NCBI GenBank assembly: GCA_034007745.1 | Contig: JAVEQI010000004.1 | Location: 1 to 64,000, forward strand | Length of the DNA stretch: 64,000 nucleotides | Source of the DNA: Desulforapulum sp034007745 | GTDB lineage: Bacteria; Desulfobacterota; Desulfobacteria; Desulfobacterales; Desulfobacteraceae | Direction: 5' to 3' | Shown here: in pieces, positions 18,389-27,617 of the stretch | Numbering within the stretch: position 1 is the stretch's first letter | How the letters are laid out: the number at the start of each line of letters is the position of its first letter | Notes under the pieces: model-generated | Told to the model about the DNA's origin: nothing | Databases searched by the model: none | The model's input: the letters and a program-made list of their open reading frames with translations, nothing else | Position numbers and translations under genes: made by a program

Positions 18389-20733
18389 TTAGAACTCCTC
18401 TTAATTCCTTTTATCGCTCCTGCAACGGCTGCCTGACCAAGGGAGATTCCCCCGTCACCACTGGGAACCTTTGTGTGGGAGTAGACGGTGAGCCCAAGGG
18501 CCTCGAGTTCGTCTGTGATTTCTCCTAGAATGATTCGATTGTTGAAAACACCGCCGCTCAGGACGACAGTTGAGATACTGGTCTGCCGGCCAATCCTGGC
18601 AGCTGAACCCACAAATGCGTCGACCACCGTTGTATGGAACCTGCGGGCAAGAGTCGGAATGGACGCCCCCTCGGCAAGGTCGTGAACGATAGCTTGAACC
18701 GCCCGGGAAAAGTCCAGGATCACCATGCCGGCTTTATCAGTCCTGATATCGAGCTCATACCCCTGGGCCGCCAGGGGCGTGGAGATCGCCTCAAGAGCCA
18801 TGGCTGCCTGGCTTTCATAGGACACATCATGGGCAAGGCCAAGAATTGCGGCAACGGCATCAAAAAGCCGACCGCAGCTCGATGTCATGGGGGAGTTAAT
18901 TCCCCTTTCCATCATCCGGATTAGAAATTCCAGCTTTGCCGGATCAAGCCCCCTGACAAGGGGGGTGTCAAGGTCGACAAGGCCAGGGCCGAGGCAGTGA
19001 AAGAGCCAGGCAACACCCATGCGCCAGGGTTCCCTGGCAGCACTGTCGCCGCCCGGCATGGGGACCTGGACAATATGGGCCCGCCGTTCAAAGCTATCCA
19101 GGGTGCAGGAGAGAATCTCTCCGCCCCAGATAGTGTTGTCTGTACCAAGCCCTGTTCCGTCAAGGGTGATGGCAATCACCGGTTCATCAAGACCGTTTTC
19201 AGCCATGCACGCTGCGGCATGGGCATGGTGGTGCTGCACCCCGATTGTTTCAACACCCTCAAGGGCCAGGGCATAGGCCGTACTCATGTATCCCGAATGA
19301 AGATCATGGACCACGATTTTAGGATTTATGTCGAGGATGGTTTTCAGGTGATCTACGCTCTTATGATAAAACTCAAAGCTCTTTTCATCGTCAAGATCAC
19401 CTATATGTTGACTCAAAAAGGCTCGGTTCTCCTTTACGAGACAGACCGTACTCTTGAGGCCTCCACCGCAGGCAAGCAGCGGTGGAAGCGAATGTTCAAG
19501 GATCACCGGAAGGGGAGCATATCCCCTGGAACGCCTCAAAAACCTTGTGCCTCCCTGGTGCTGAACGATGCTGTCGTCGGCCCTGAAATAGATATTTCGA
19601 TTGTGGAGAAGAAAAAAATCCGCAATGTGAGCAAAGGCACAAAGGGCATCCCCATTGTCGATGGAAAGGGGCTGGCCGCTTCGGTTGCCGCTTGTCATCA
19701 CAAGCATCCCAGGTCCGGTCTTAAAGAGCAGGTGGTGAAGGGGGGTGTAGGGAAGCATGATCCCAAGGCGACGATTGTCCGGGGCAACTCCCGGGGCAAG
19801 GGGTGGTGTCCCTTTTATTCCCCCTCCCCCGTCAAGCCCTCTTCCATAATCCGACCATTCATGCTTTTCAAGAAGCACAATGGGCCGGTGAACGCTGGTG
19901 AGAAGCTCCTGTTCGGGGGGGGTGATCCGTACGTATTTTTTCAGGGTTTCAAGATCCCTGGCCATGAGGGCAAAGGGTTTGTGGGGCCTGTTTTTCCTGT
20001 CCCGCAAGGTTTGGACAGCCGAATCGTCAAAGGCGTTTACCCCAAGGTGAAACCCGCCAAGCCCTTTTACCGCTACAATGGCGCCCTCACTCAATCGCTC
20101 ACCGGCATCAAGAATGGCATCCCTGTCCGAAAGGACAGCGCCTTTGCTGTCCGTAAGCCACACATGAGGACCGCACACCGCACACGCATTGGGCTGGGCA
20201 TGGAACCTGCGATTCAAAGGATCATCATACTCTGCCTGGCACTCCTGGCACATGGTGAAGTCAGCCATGGAGGTCTTGACTCTGTCATAGGGAAGATCCT
20301 TGATAATGGTATACCTGGGGCCGCAATTGGTACAATTAATGAACGGGTAGCCAAAACGGCGGTCTGCGGGATCATTCATCTCATCAAGGCAAGCGCCGCA
20401 AACTGTGATATCCGGTGAGATAAGGGCGGATCTTGGCTGATTTGTTGATGAGCTTGTGATGATCCTGAAGTCATCGTAACCCCTCACCTCGGCAGGTTGA
20501 ACCTGAATGGACGATACAAGGGCCAGGGGTGGATGGTTCTCCTCGATCTCTTTACAGCAGGGAGCAATGCTGTCCAAATCCCCTTCCAGGGTAAGGGTCA
20601 CACCTTGGGGTGTATTCAGAACCTCACCCCTGAACCCGTAAGCCTTTGCAAGCTGGAACAAAAAGGGTCGAAATCCGACCCCCTGGACTACCCCGCTGAT
20701 CTCCACCCTAACCGCAGCCTGCTGCCTTTTCAT
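18385..20733 (-). CDS. hypF: Carbamoyltransferase HypF
   Basis: Makes carbamoyl-AMP from carbamoyl phosphate and ATP and loads it on HypE. 782 residues. N-terminal acylphosphatase domain (GVVQGVGFRPFLFQ), two zinc fingers (CGACLDEM ... CTNCGPRYT; CQECQAEYDD ... CAVCGP), a YrdC-like domain (KGLGGFHLGVNAF; MVMTSGNRSGQP), then the Kae1-like domain with HHHAHAAACMAENG and VVLSGGVFNNRI. An upstream in-frame TTG at 20742 touches the hypC stop; ATG 20733 gives the usual family N-terminus. Confidence 0.95.
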   Translation of the reverse strand: MKRQQAAVRVEISGVVQGVGFRPFLFQLAKAYGFRGEVLNTPQGVTLTLEGDLDSIAPCCKEIEENHPPLALVSSIQVQPAEVRGYDDFRIITSSSTNQPRSALISPDITVCGACLDEMNDPADRRFGYPFINCTNCGPRYTIIKDLPYDRVKTSMADFTMCQECQAEYDDPLNRRFHAQPNACAVCGPHVWLTDSKGAVLSDRDAILDAGERLSEGAIVAVKGLGGFHLGVNAFDDSAVQTLRDRKNRPHKPFALMARDLETLKKYVRITPPEQELLTSVHRPIVLLEKHEWSDYGRGLDGGGGIKGTPPLAPGVAPDNRRLGIMLPYTPLHHLLFKTGPGMLVMTSGNRSGQPLSIDNGDALCAFAHIADFFLLHNRNIYFRADDSIVQHQGGTRFLRRSRGYAPLPVILEHSLPPLLACGGGLKSTVCLVKENRAFLSQHIGDLDDEKSFEFYHKSVDHLKTILDINPKIVVHDLHSGYMSTAYALALEGVETIGVQHHHAHAAACMAENGLDEPVIAITLDGTGLGTDNTIWGGEILSCTLDSFERRAHIVQVPMPGGDSAAREPWRMGVAWLFHCLGPGLVDLDTPLVRGLDPAKLEFLIRMMERGINSPMTSSCGRLFDAVAAILGLAHDVSYESQAAMALEAISTPLAAQGYELDIRTDKAGMVILDFSRAVQAIVHDLAEGASIPTLARRFHTTVVDAFVGSAARIGRQTSISTVVLSGGVFNNRIILGEITDELEALGLTVYSHTKVPSGDGGISLGQAAVAGAIKGIKRSSK

Positions 20734-20742
20734 CCTGATCAA

Positions 20743-20982
20743 TCAGACCCCTTGGTCGTCGTTGGAGACCAACCTGACCATCTCCCGCATATCCTCAAGG
20801 GTCTGGAGTGCAACCTCCTCATGGATACGCTCAATGGCAAACCCTGCATGGACTATCACGTACTCACCGATGCTCACATTGTCGAGAAGCATCAAACTTG
20901 CCTCCCTTGTAACACCGTCCACATCCACAGTCGCAACATTGTCGTTGATCTCAACTATCCTTGATGGTATTGCAAGACACAT
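20743..20982 (-). CDS. hypC: Hydrogenase maturation chaperone HypC
   Basis: 79 residues starting MCLAIPSRI; the N-terminal Cys2 is the iron-site ligand shared with HypD. It leads hypC-F-D-E on the minus strand, with AAGGA 9-10 nt upstream of ATG. hypA and hypB are not in the window. The operon probably serves both hydrogenases here. Confidence 0.95.
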   Translation of the reverse strand: MCLAIPSRIVEINDNVATVDVDGVTREASLMLLDNVSIGEYVIVHAGFAIERIHEEVALQTLEDMREMVRLVSNDDQGV

Positions 20983-21178
20983 ATTTATATATCCTTACTC
21001 TTTAAATTTAAATTCCAATTAAAATCAAAAACGCAATTCTTGATTATACCAGCATGGCCCATATGATCAAGGAATTAATACTTATATCCCTTGCATTATT
21101 CAGTCGTTAAAGTTAATAAAGATTATTGTAAAAGTCCACATGTACAACAAAGATCATTCAACTCTCATGGAGGCCAGG

Positions 21179-21493
21179 ATGAAAAAATTTCATAAACTGG
21201 TTTTAACCTTAATGACAGCTCTCCTGTTTGCCGCGGCAACCTTCAACACCCAGGCCTTTGCCCAAAAGGAAAAAGATCCTCCGGCCGCCGAGGTCATGGC
21301 TGTGGATCTCCTTGTTCTTAAACCCCTTGGATTCGTTACAACAGTTCTTGGATGCGTACTCTATACAGTGTCCCTGCCTTTAACAATGTGGTCCAAGGAA
21401 AGAATGAACAAAACAGCTAAACGCTTTATTATCGAACCCGCCACCTACACCTTTGTCCGTCCTCTGGGAGAAGGGCTGACCCAAACCCCCTAG
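21179..21493 (+). CDS. Small exported protein of unknown function
   Basis: 104 residues from ATG 21179, close to GGAGG. Cleavable signal MTALLFAAATFNTQAFAQ, a second hydrophobic stretch (FVTTVLGCVLYTVSLPLTM, residues about 56-75), and a C-terminal basic segment ending RPLGEG. Small proteins of this type recur in deltaproteobacteria, but I do not recognise a function. A terminator follows at 21523. Confidence 0.6.
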   Translation: MKKFHKLVLTLMTALLFAAATFNTQAFAQKEKDPPAAEVMAVDLLVLKPLGFVTTVLGCVLYTVSLPLTMWSKERMNKTAKRFIIEPATYTFVRPLGEGLTQTP

Positions 21494-21522
21494 AGAGAAA
21501 ACCACGACATTCCAGCCCCTTC

Positions 21523-21565
21523 AGGGCAGGGCATTAATTTTATCTGCTACCCTGCCCTTTATTTG
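21523..21565 (+). terminator. Rho-independent terminator after the small exported protein gene
   Basis: AGGGCAGGG (21523-21531) and CCCTGCCCT (21550-21558) form a perfect 9-bp stem, followed by TTATTTG. Confidence 0.7.
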
Positions 21566-21604
21566 TTGAAGCTGGACAAAGAATACGACAAATGGCCATC
21601 ATAA

Positions 21605-22984
21605 ATGATCAAGGCCGAGAATGGAATCCAGCACATGCAGAAAAAAAACCAAAACAAAACGCCAGATTCCATGTTCCTGGAACCGCTAGTGGCCAACGTC
21701 AGGGGCGAAATATTTGAACTTGAAGGTTTTGGAGCTGTTGCAATGGCAGGCCAGAAACCTTTGATACTGACTCGGAATCACACCATTGACATGCCCTCGG
21801 GCAGTGAGCTCATGATGCTGCCGGACAGACAACCCCTGGTATTCAACCTTACGACCGATCAATTTGAAACCCTCCATGAAAACCCCTACTCCCCCGGAGA
21901 ACCCATCTATCCGGTTGCCGTTTTCAACTCACCCGGCAATGTCAACCGATATTTCTGCGCCTATGAAACCACGGAACCAAAGGATCTGCTGCCCCTTTTC
22001 TCCTATGGGGCCGTTGCATGGGATGGCACAGGCTTCAGATCAGCAGCCGTTGAGGTAGACAGGGAACCCCGCCAGGATTTAAGGCTTATGCCAAGGGAGG
22101 GTGTGGAACGGGGGGTGAAAAAGATGCGTACCATCTATCCCGAGAACAGGCTCATGCGCCACCTTGAGCGCTGCGGCCTCGAGTATGGATGTCCTGCTGC
22201 CAAGAATTTTTTCCTTGGCCGGTTCGAGGCTCCCCTGCCAACGGCAAAGACCTGCAATGCCGACTGCCTGGGGTGCATCTCGTTCCAGGAGACGAACAAC
22301 CTTGTGGCCTGCCAGGAGAGAATTGCCTTCACCCCTACGCCCGTTGAAATCTCCCAGGTGGCCCTGGAACACATCAACAAAACAGACAACAGCGTGGTAA
22401 GCTTTGGCCAGGGATGTGAAGGCGATCCCCTCACAGCATTCCACGTGATAGAACCTGCCATTGAGATCATTCGAAAAGCAACGGACTGCGGCACCATCAA
22501 CATGAACACCAATGCCGGTATGCCCGACCGTCTTGAGCGGCTCTTTAGGGTAGGCCTTGATTCCGTCAGAGTCAGCATGAACTCGGTCAGGCCAGAATGC
22601 TACACCGCCTATTTCAGACCTAAAAGCTTTAAGTTTGAGGATGTGGTAAAAAGCATCGACACGGCGGGGAAAATGGGAAAATTTGTCTCGATCAACTACC
22701 TTAACTGCCCCGGGGTGACCGATTGTGCAGCTGAATTTACAGCCCTGAAAAACTTCCTTGCCGACCACCCGGTCAAGATGATCCAGTGGAGAAACATGAA
22801 CTTCGATCCCAGGGCCTATTGCGCCATAATGGAAAAGGCCGGGGGCAAGAGCCCGGCCCTTGGAATGGCATGGATCATCGCCGAGTTAAAGGAGCTGTTT
22901 CCCAACCTTATCCACGGCTATTTCAACCCCCCGAAAGAAAGATTTTCTGCCCCCGTGCCTAAAATACCCCTTTCCCAAAAATAG
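21605..22984 (+). CDS. Radical SAM domain protein
   Basis: 459 residues. A CxxxCxxC cluster, CNADCLGCIS, is near residue 217, followed by FGQGCEGDPLT and NMNTNAGMPDR, consistent with a radical SAM TIM barrel, and SVRVSMNSVRPE. The N-terminal 200 residues form a separate domain with no motif I recognise. Substrate unknown. Its 3' end overlaps the convergent methyltransferase gene by 26 bp. The start is uncertain; a later in-frame ATG at 21635 is possible. Confidence 0.75.
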   Translation: MIKAENGIQHMQKKNQNKTPDSMFLEPLVANVRGEIFELEGFGAVAMAGQKPLILTRNHTIDMPSGSELMMLPDRQPLVFNLTTDQFETLHENPYSPGEPIYPVAVFNSPGNVNRYFCAYETTEPKDLLPLFSYGAVAWDGTGFRSAAVEVDREPRQDLRLMPREGVERGVKKMRTIYPENRLMRHLERCGLEYGCPAAKNFFLGRFEAPLPTAKTCNADCLGCISFQETNNLVACQERIAFTPTPVEISQVALEHINKTDNSVVSFGQGCEGDPLTAFHVIEPAIEIIRKATDCGTINMNTNAGMPDRLERLFRVGLDSVRVSMNSVRPECYTAYFRPKSFKFEDVVKSIDTAGKMGKFVSINYLNCPGVTDCAAEFTALKNFLADHPVKMIQWRNMNFDPRAYCAIMEKAGGKSPALGMAWIIAELKELFPNLIHGYFNPPKERFSAPVPKIPLSQK

Positions 22985-23801
22985 TGGTCCACACACCATC
23001 CGGACAGCTGGTTTCAAGGATGGTGACTCCGGCTTTTTCAAGTGAGTCGATCACCTTTCGAGCCTCGCTTCTCAAGAGTCCGGACAGGACAAACCATGGC
23101 TTTACTAAAAACCCCGGGGTGGTGATGAGGTTCTTCATAACATCATAATGAATGTTAGCCACCAAAAGATCAGCAGGTGTTTCGATGTAATCCTCTGCCC
23201 GTGCCTGTATGCATAGAATCTTGGATCCTAAATGGTTGATCCTTACATTGTTGAGGGTTGTTTTGACGGCAAGAAGGTTGAAGTCAAGGGCAAGCACCCG
23301 TTCACACCCAAGGGCTGCGGCCCCCAGGGCAAGAAGCCCGGTTCCCGTGCCGATATCAAGCACTGTTTTAATCTGCCGGGTAGAGAAAAGCGTCTCCATA
23401 TAAACCAGGCAAGACTCGGTGGTGGGATGTCTGCCCGTTCCAAAGACCACGCCCGGGTCAAGCAGGATGTGCCGAATTCCGGATTTATTCACAAAGGGAA
23501 TTTTCCAGGGAGGCGAAATGCACAGGCTGCCGATTGTGTAGGACTCAATGGCCTCCCCGTGCCACTGCTCACAGCTCATCTGGAACGAGTCCACCAGGGT
23601 CAGCCGGTGGTCGCCATCTACAAATGCCGCAACCTCTCGGTCAACCGCCTGGGAGAAAAAAAGAAAGGACGAGCCTTCCTCACACCAGTTGCCGATAAAT
23701 CCCACTCCGTCAAACCCTTCCGGAATACGATCGGGAATGCCTTCAAGGTAGTAGATAAAGAGATTTTCATAGGGATTCACGGAAAATTTTTCGACATCCA
23801 T
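22959..23801 (-). CDS. PrmA-like SAM-dependent methyltransferase (paralog)
   Basis: 280 residues. The C-terminal half has the PrmA signature DPGVVFGTGRHPTTESC and motif I VLDIGTGTGLLALGA, then LLVANIHYDVMKNL where PrmA has NI. The N-terminal half differs strongly from the L11-binding domain of the other PrmA in the window, so the substrate may differ. The two genes are divergent and 362 bp apart. Confidence 0.75.
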   Translation of the reverse strand: MDVEKFSVNPYENLFIYYLEGIPDRIPEGFDGVGFIGNWCEEGSSFLFFSQAVDREVAAFVDGDHRLTLVDSFQMSCEQWHGEAIESYTIGSLCISPPWKIPFVNKSGIRHILLDPGVVFGTGRHPTTESCLVYMETLFSTRQIKTVLDIGTGTGLLALGAAALGCERVLALDFNLLAVKTTLNNVRINHLGSKILCIQARAEDYIETPADLLVANIHYDVMKNLITTPGFLVKPWFVLSGLLRSEARKVIDSLEKAGVTILETSCPDGVWTTIFGKGVF

Positions 23802-23839
23802 AGCGCTCTGCTGTTCCTTTTACTCAACGATCATTTTTT

Positions 23840-23896
23840 TATATAAACCGGCACGGCCGGAGCGAGAGAGGCATCCGGCCACAACGAATATTGAAA
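23840..23896 (-). repeat. Hairpin-bearing intergenic repeat, copy D
   Basis: On the minus strand it reads GTTTCAATATTCGTTGTG, a long palindrome (GGCCGGA ... TCCGGCC), then GCCGGTTTATATA: the same layout as copies A-C with a larger hairpin. Confidence 0.5.
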
Positions 23897-23996
23897 CACC
23901 GCCAATAACAACGCTTCGGCGGGAGTTTCTTATAAAAAAAGAAGGTGTTGGGTACTGGGTACTGGGTTTTGGGTACTGGGTGTTAACAGCAACTGC

Positions 23997-24048
23997 TTTT
24001 TCATTATTCGTTGTGACAGGATAGCCTGTCATCTGGGTTATATGAAAC
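23997..24048 (+). repeat. Hairpin-bearing intergenic repeat, copy C
   Basis: TTTTTCATTATTCGTTGTG, palindrome TGACAGGATAGCCTGTCA, then TCTGGGTTATATGAAAC. It lies between the two methyltransferase genes (gap 23802-24163). The same gap also has a run of GGGTACTGGGT units at 23950-23982, but no gene. Confidence 0.6.
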
Positions 24049-24163
24049 ACGTGTTTTTTTGTAAATTACTTTATTCCTAGGCAGTATACTGATAAACATA
24101 AAATTCATTTTGTTTGTTTGATACCGAAGTTAACCCGATAAATCAAGAGCAGAGTCAATCACC

Positions 24164-25114
24164 ATGCGATGGATAAAAATTAACGCCCGTTTTGAAGCAG
24201 AGAACATGGATCTTGCCGAAGAGCTTGTCTCACAGATTTTTTTTGACCTTGACCTTGGGGGACTGGTGTGTGAGGTGCCCCTGGCAGAACCCGACGAAGG
24301 TTTTGGGAGCAATGCCTTGGAACAGCCCTCCACCCACTCCATATCCGGGTTCCTGCCCGACGTTCCCCCATCTAAAAACCTCATTGCAGACCTTGAAAAA
24401 AAGGCAGCTGCCCTTGAAGGAATTAAGGTCACAGTCTCCACCAGAATTGTTGAAGACCAGGACTGGAGAGAGTCCTGGAAGAATTTTTTCTTTGTCACAA
24501 GGGTGACAGACACCCTTGTGATTCGGCCCAGCTGGCGTGAATTTCAACCCCTGCCCAACGATATCGTGATCGACATCGATCCTGGCATGGCCTTTGGAAC
24601 GGGGACCCACGAGACTACCTCCATGTGCCTTGCTCTGATCCAGGAACAGATGACGCCAGGGGCCTCGTTTCTGGACGTGGGAACAGGTTCTGGTATTTTA
24701 ATGATCGCAGCCGCAAAGCTAGGGGCCGGAACCCTCAAGGGCCTTGACAACGATGGGGTGGCAGTTGAGATTGCCGGAAAAAATCTTGAACAGAATAAAA
24801 TCCCGCCTCGATCCTTCGAGATATCCTGCACAACCCTTGATCAATATCCCCAGGAGCGTTTTGACCTGCTAACGGCCAATATCCTGGCTGAAGTCATCAT
24901 CAAGATTCTGCCGGAGATAAAAACAAGGCTTGCCCCGAAAGGTCGGGCAATTTTGTCGGGCATCATAAACGGCTGGGCAGACAGGGTTAAAACTGCCCTT
25001 GCAGACAACGGCTTCACCCTTGTCAAGACCACAGCCCAGGGGGAATGGGTTGCCATGGTTGTAGAAAAGACCAGGCCTATCCCGGAATACTCACCAGGGC
25101 GGAGGCCGGAATGA
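24164..25114 (+). CDS. prmA: Ribosomal protein L11 methyltransferase
   Basis: 316 residues. N-terminal substrate-binding domain; DQDWRESWKNFF near residue 100 is the PrmA linker signature; then DPGMAFGTGTHETTSMC and motif I FLDVGTGSGILMIAA, and LLTANILAEVII containing the NI(L) catalytic segment. Length is slightly above the usual 290-300. Its 3' end overlaps the convergent DUF610 gene by 38 bp. Confidence 0.9.
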   Translation: MRWIKINARFEAENMDLAEELVSQIFFDLDLGGLVCEVPLAEPDEGFGSNALEQPSTHSISGFLPDVPPSKNLIADLEKKAAALEGIKVTVSTRIVEDQDWRESWKNFFFVTRVTDTLVIRPSWREFQPLPNDIVIDIDPGMAFGTGTHETTSMCLALIQEQMTPGASFLDVGTGSGILMIAAAKLGAGTLKGLDNDGVAVEIAGKNLEQNKIPPRSFEISCTTLDQYPQERFDLLTANILAEVIIKILPEIKTRLAPKGRAILSGIINGWADRVKTALADNGFTLVKTTAQGEWVAMVVEKTRPIPEYSPGRRPE

Positions 25115-26228
25115 TCCGCACCTTTTGTTTAAGCCTTGGCATTTCCGATTTAAGGGTCAAAAAGGTAGCCTTGTAGGGATGGCCTATGCCAATGCCAGTT
25201 CCATGGCGTACTGCAATATCTAAAAGGATATCAAGCTGTTTTTTGATATAGTCCTGATCCTGAACGTTGTCAAGAAACACATCCCTCTGGGCAAAGGGGA
25301 CCTGTAAAAGTTTAGCGCAGGGCCGGCAAAGGGATTCTTTTGATGTAAGGCTGTCGATGAAAAATAGGTTGCGCTGTTTTAAGACGGTGAATATCTGCTT
25401 CATCTGGGGAGAAAGGGTCGTCATCCTAGACCCCATGTGGTTGTTAACGCCTGCCGCATGGGGGATGGCATCAAGATTTTCCCTAAGATGATAGAGCAGC
25501 TCGTCCGGCGTCATGGTCGATAAAAGAGCTCCGGGACCCGGGTCCACCTTTGGATATTCCATGGGTTCCATGGGCAGATGGAGAAGAATCTCGGTTCCCA
25601 TTTGATGGAGCGCCTCGGCAATGGCCTTTGCATGGGGAGCTCCCGGAAGAATGGAAAGGGTAATATCTGGATCAAGGCCTGCCATGGCCAGGGATATTTT
25701 TTTATCGAACCCTATGTCATCGATGATAATTACAACCCTTGGGGCCTTATCCTGCAAACCAGGCTTCACCCTAGAGGGAAGTCGCTCAGGGACTTCATGC
25801 TCATCGTCAAACACCTCAAAAATCGGATGAACAGGGGACTTTACCACCCTTTTATCTGGTTGGGTCTGTTTAGCCTGCTTCCCTGGTTGGGCCTTGTGAG
25901 CCTGTTCTCCAGACGGATCGGGCTTTCTTGAAACCCGCTGCTTTCCCCGGGATGGATCGGGCTCAGCCCCCTTAATCTTTTCAGACTTTATCGACTCAAC
26001 TGTTGCAACCTCTTTTTTAGTACTTTTACCCCCATGGCGACCAATATAAATATCGGCTGCCATTGCAATTATGGAGACCACACCAATGAGGATTAAAATT
26101 GCCGTTGAAATCTTTTTCAACTCATTGCCAAGGGATCTCTTTACCGTTTTTTTGCCCCTGGCTGCCTTTGTGATTTTTTTTGAATCCTTGCCGACAGGTT
26201 TTTTTGGGGTCTTCTTCTTTGCAGCCAT
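25077..26228 (-). CDS. Divergent polysaccharide deacetylase family protein (DUF610/YibQ)
   Basis: 383 residues: a Lys-rich cytoplasmic tail, one membrane helix (TAILILIGVVSIIAMAADIY, about 37-56), a low-complexity linker rich in K/P/Q, then a NodB-like fold (VVIIIDDIGFDKKISLAM, LLHLPMEPMEYP, NNHMGSRMT, GHPYKATF). Periplasmic-side orientation expected. It follows ctpA by 2 bp and belongs with the envC/ctpA cell-envelope operon. Catalytic activity is doubtful in this family. Confidence 0.85.
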   Translation of the reverse strand: MAAKKKTPKKPVGKDSKKITKAARGKKTVKRSLGNELKKISTAILILIGVVSIIAMAADIYIGRHGGKSTKKEVATVESIKSEKIKGAEPDPSRGKQRVSRKPDPSGEQAHKAQPGKQAKQTQPDKRVVKSPVHPIFEVFDDEHEVPERLPSRVKPGLQDKAPRVVIIIDDIGFDKKISLAMAGLDPDITLSILPGAPHAKAIAEALHQMGTEILLHLPMEPMEYPKVDPGPGALLSTMTPDELLYHLRENLDAIPHAAGVNNHMGSRMTTLSPQMKQIFTVLKQRNLFFIDSLTSKESLCRPCAKLLQVPFAQRDVFLDNVQDQDYIKKQLDILLDIAVRHGTGIGIGHPYKATFLTLKSEMPRLKQKVRIIPASALVSIPG

Positions 26229-26230
26229 CC

Positions 26231-27616
26231 CTAATTCGCACCGGCTGTACTCTTGTTCAAGGCGCTGAAAACCCCGTAGCTGATGAGGATCTCCAATGCC
26301 CTCTGCACCTGGGCGTCATGATTCAGGCGGTCAAGGCTGATTATTCCATGTCCAGGGACAGGTTCTATCTCCTGATTCTGAATCAATGAATCAGGATTTT
26401 TTTCAGATTTTTCCCCCGGGGTCTCAGGCTCCAGATGATTCTTCAGATCCTTTTCCCTTACCAGCCTGTCAAAGGCGGTTTCTGAAGGCTGTTCCTCCTT
26501 ATCCTCAATTAGGGAAAAAGGGACTGTAATGTCAGGCTTGATCCCTTCAGCCTGGATTGACCGGCCATTGGGCGTGTAATATCTGGCAATTGTGTATTTC
26601 AGTCCAAACCCTTCCTTGAGGGGTTTCACACTCTGGACCGATCCTTTACCAAAGGAGGTGGTGCCAAGGATCAATGCCCTTCCATGGTCCTGGAGGGCCC
26701 CTGCAACAATTTCCGAGGCACTGGCGCTTCCGCCGTTGATCAGCACTACCAAGGGATAGTCGCGCAGGGTTTTACTGGGATACGCCTCAAACACCTCGGT
26801 GTGCTGCTCCAGCCGCCCCTTGATCGATACAATGGTTCCCCGCTCAAGGAAAAGATCCGAAACATCGTTTGCCTGATTTAAAAGTCCGCCCGGATTGTTT
26901 CTCAAATCCATGACCAGCCCTCTAAGAGGAACATCGTGGGATTCAAGTTCAGCAAGGGCCTTTTCCACATCCTCTGCCGTGTTGGCCCGGAAGTTGGTGA
27001 TCCAGAGGTAACCATAACCCGGCTTCAGCGTAGTACTCCTGACACTCTCCATTGGAATGATGTCTCGTTTTAAGGTATACTCCAGGGGATCAGGCGTTCC
27101 CGGCCGCACCACGGTAAGCACCACGTCATCCCCCGTTGGTCCCCTCATGCGCTTGACACTCTCCCACAGCTCCATGTCCCGGGTGCTTTCGCCGTCTATT
27201 TTAACGATCACATCCCCCGCCATTATGCCTGCCCGGTAGGCCGGAGTTCCCTCAATGGGAGAAACAACCACAAGGAGTCCATCTTTCATGGAGATCACAA
27301 TCCCAATACCGCCGAATTCTCCCTTTGTGTCATCCTGGAGCTCGTCAAACGCTTCCGGCGGCATAAAGGTGGAATGGGGGTCAAGGCTTGACACCATACC
27401 CTTGATAGCACTCTGGATGAGTTTTTCACTGTCCACACTGTCCACATAATTGGCCTCAATCTCCTCTAAAACCTCGGAAAAAAGCTTTAAGGATCGATAG
27501 GTCTTTTCATCCCCTGCCATGGGAGAATTATAAAAACCCCCTCCCACTATTATCACAAGGGCAGATGCAATCACAGGCAGCCATAGCCTGATCCTTCTTA
27601 TTCCTCTGTTGAACAT
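26231..27616 (-). CDS. ctpA: Carboxy-terminal processing protease (S41)
   Basis: 461 residues from ATG 27616 with AGGAG upstream. One N-terminal membrane anchor (LPVIASALVIIVGGGF), a PDZ domain (GIGIVISMKDGLLVVVSPIE), and an S41 core: LRNNPGGLL, catalytic Ser in GGSASASEI, and catalytic Lys in GTTSFGKGSVQ. Periplasmic, degrading or processing envelope proteins. It lies 1-2 bp from envC, an arrangement common in proteobacteria. Confidence 0.92.
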   Translation of the reverse strand: MFNRGIRRIRLWLPVIASALVIIVGGGFYNSPMAGDEKTYRSLKLFSEVLEEIEANYVDSVDSEKLIQSAIKGMVSSLDPHSTFMPPEAFDELQDDTKGEFGGIGIVISMKDGLLVVVSPIEGTPAYRAGIMAGDVIVKIDGESTRDMELWESVKRMRGPTGDDVVLTVVRPGTPDPLEYTLKRDIIPMESVRSTTLKPGYGYLWITNFRANTAEDVEKALAELESHDVPLRGLVMDLRNNPGGLLNQANDVSDLFLERGTIVSIKGRLEQHTEVFEAYPSKTLRDYPLVVLINGGSASASEIVAGALQDHGRALILGTTSFGKGSVQSVKPLKEGFGLKYTIARYYTPNGRSIQAEGIKPDITVPFSLIEDKEEQPSETAFDRLVREKDLKNHLEPETPGEKSEKNPDSLIQNQEIEPVPGHGIISLDRLNHDAQVQRALEILISYGVFSALNKSTAGAN

Positions 27617-27617
27617 A

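Noticed and set aside
19000..20418. Long plus-strand frame opposite hypF (18997-20418)
   Set aside because: Shadow of the hypF reading frame; protein has no recognisable motif while the minus strand is clearly HypF.
23820..24050. 76-residue minus frame between the two methyltransferases
   Set aside because: Made of repeat copies and GGGTACTGGGT units; no RBS or domain.
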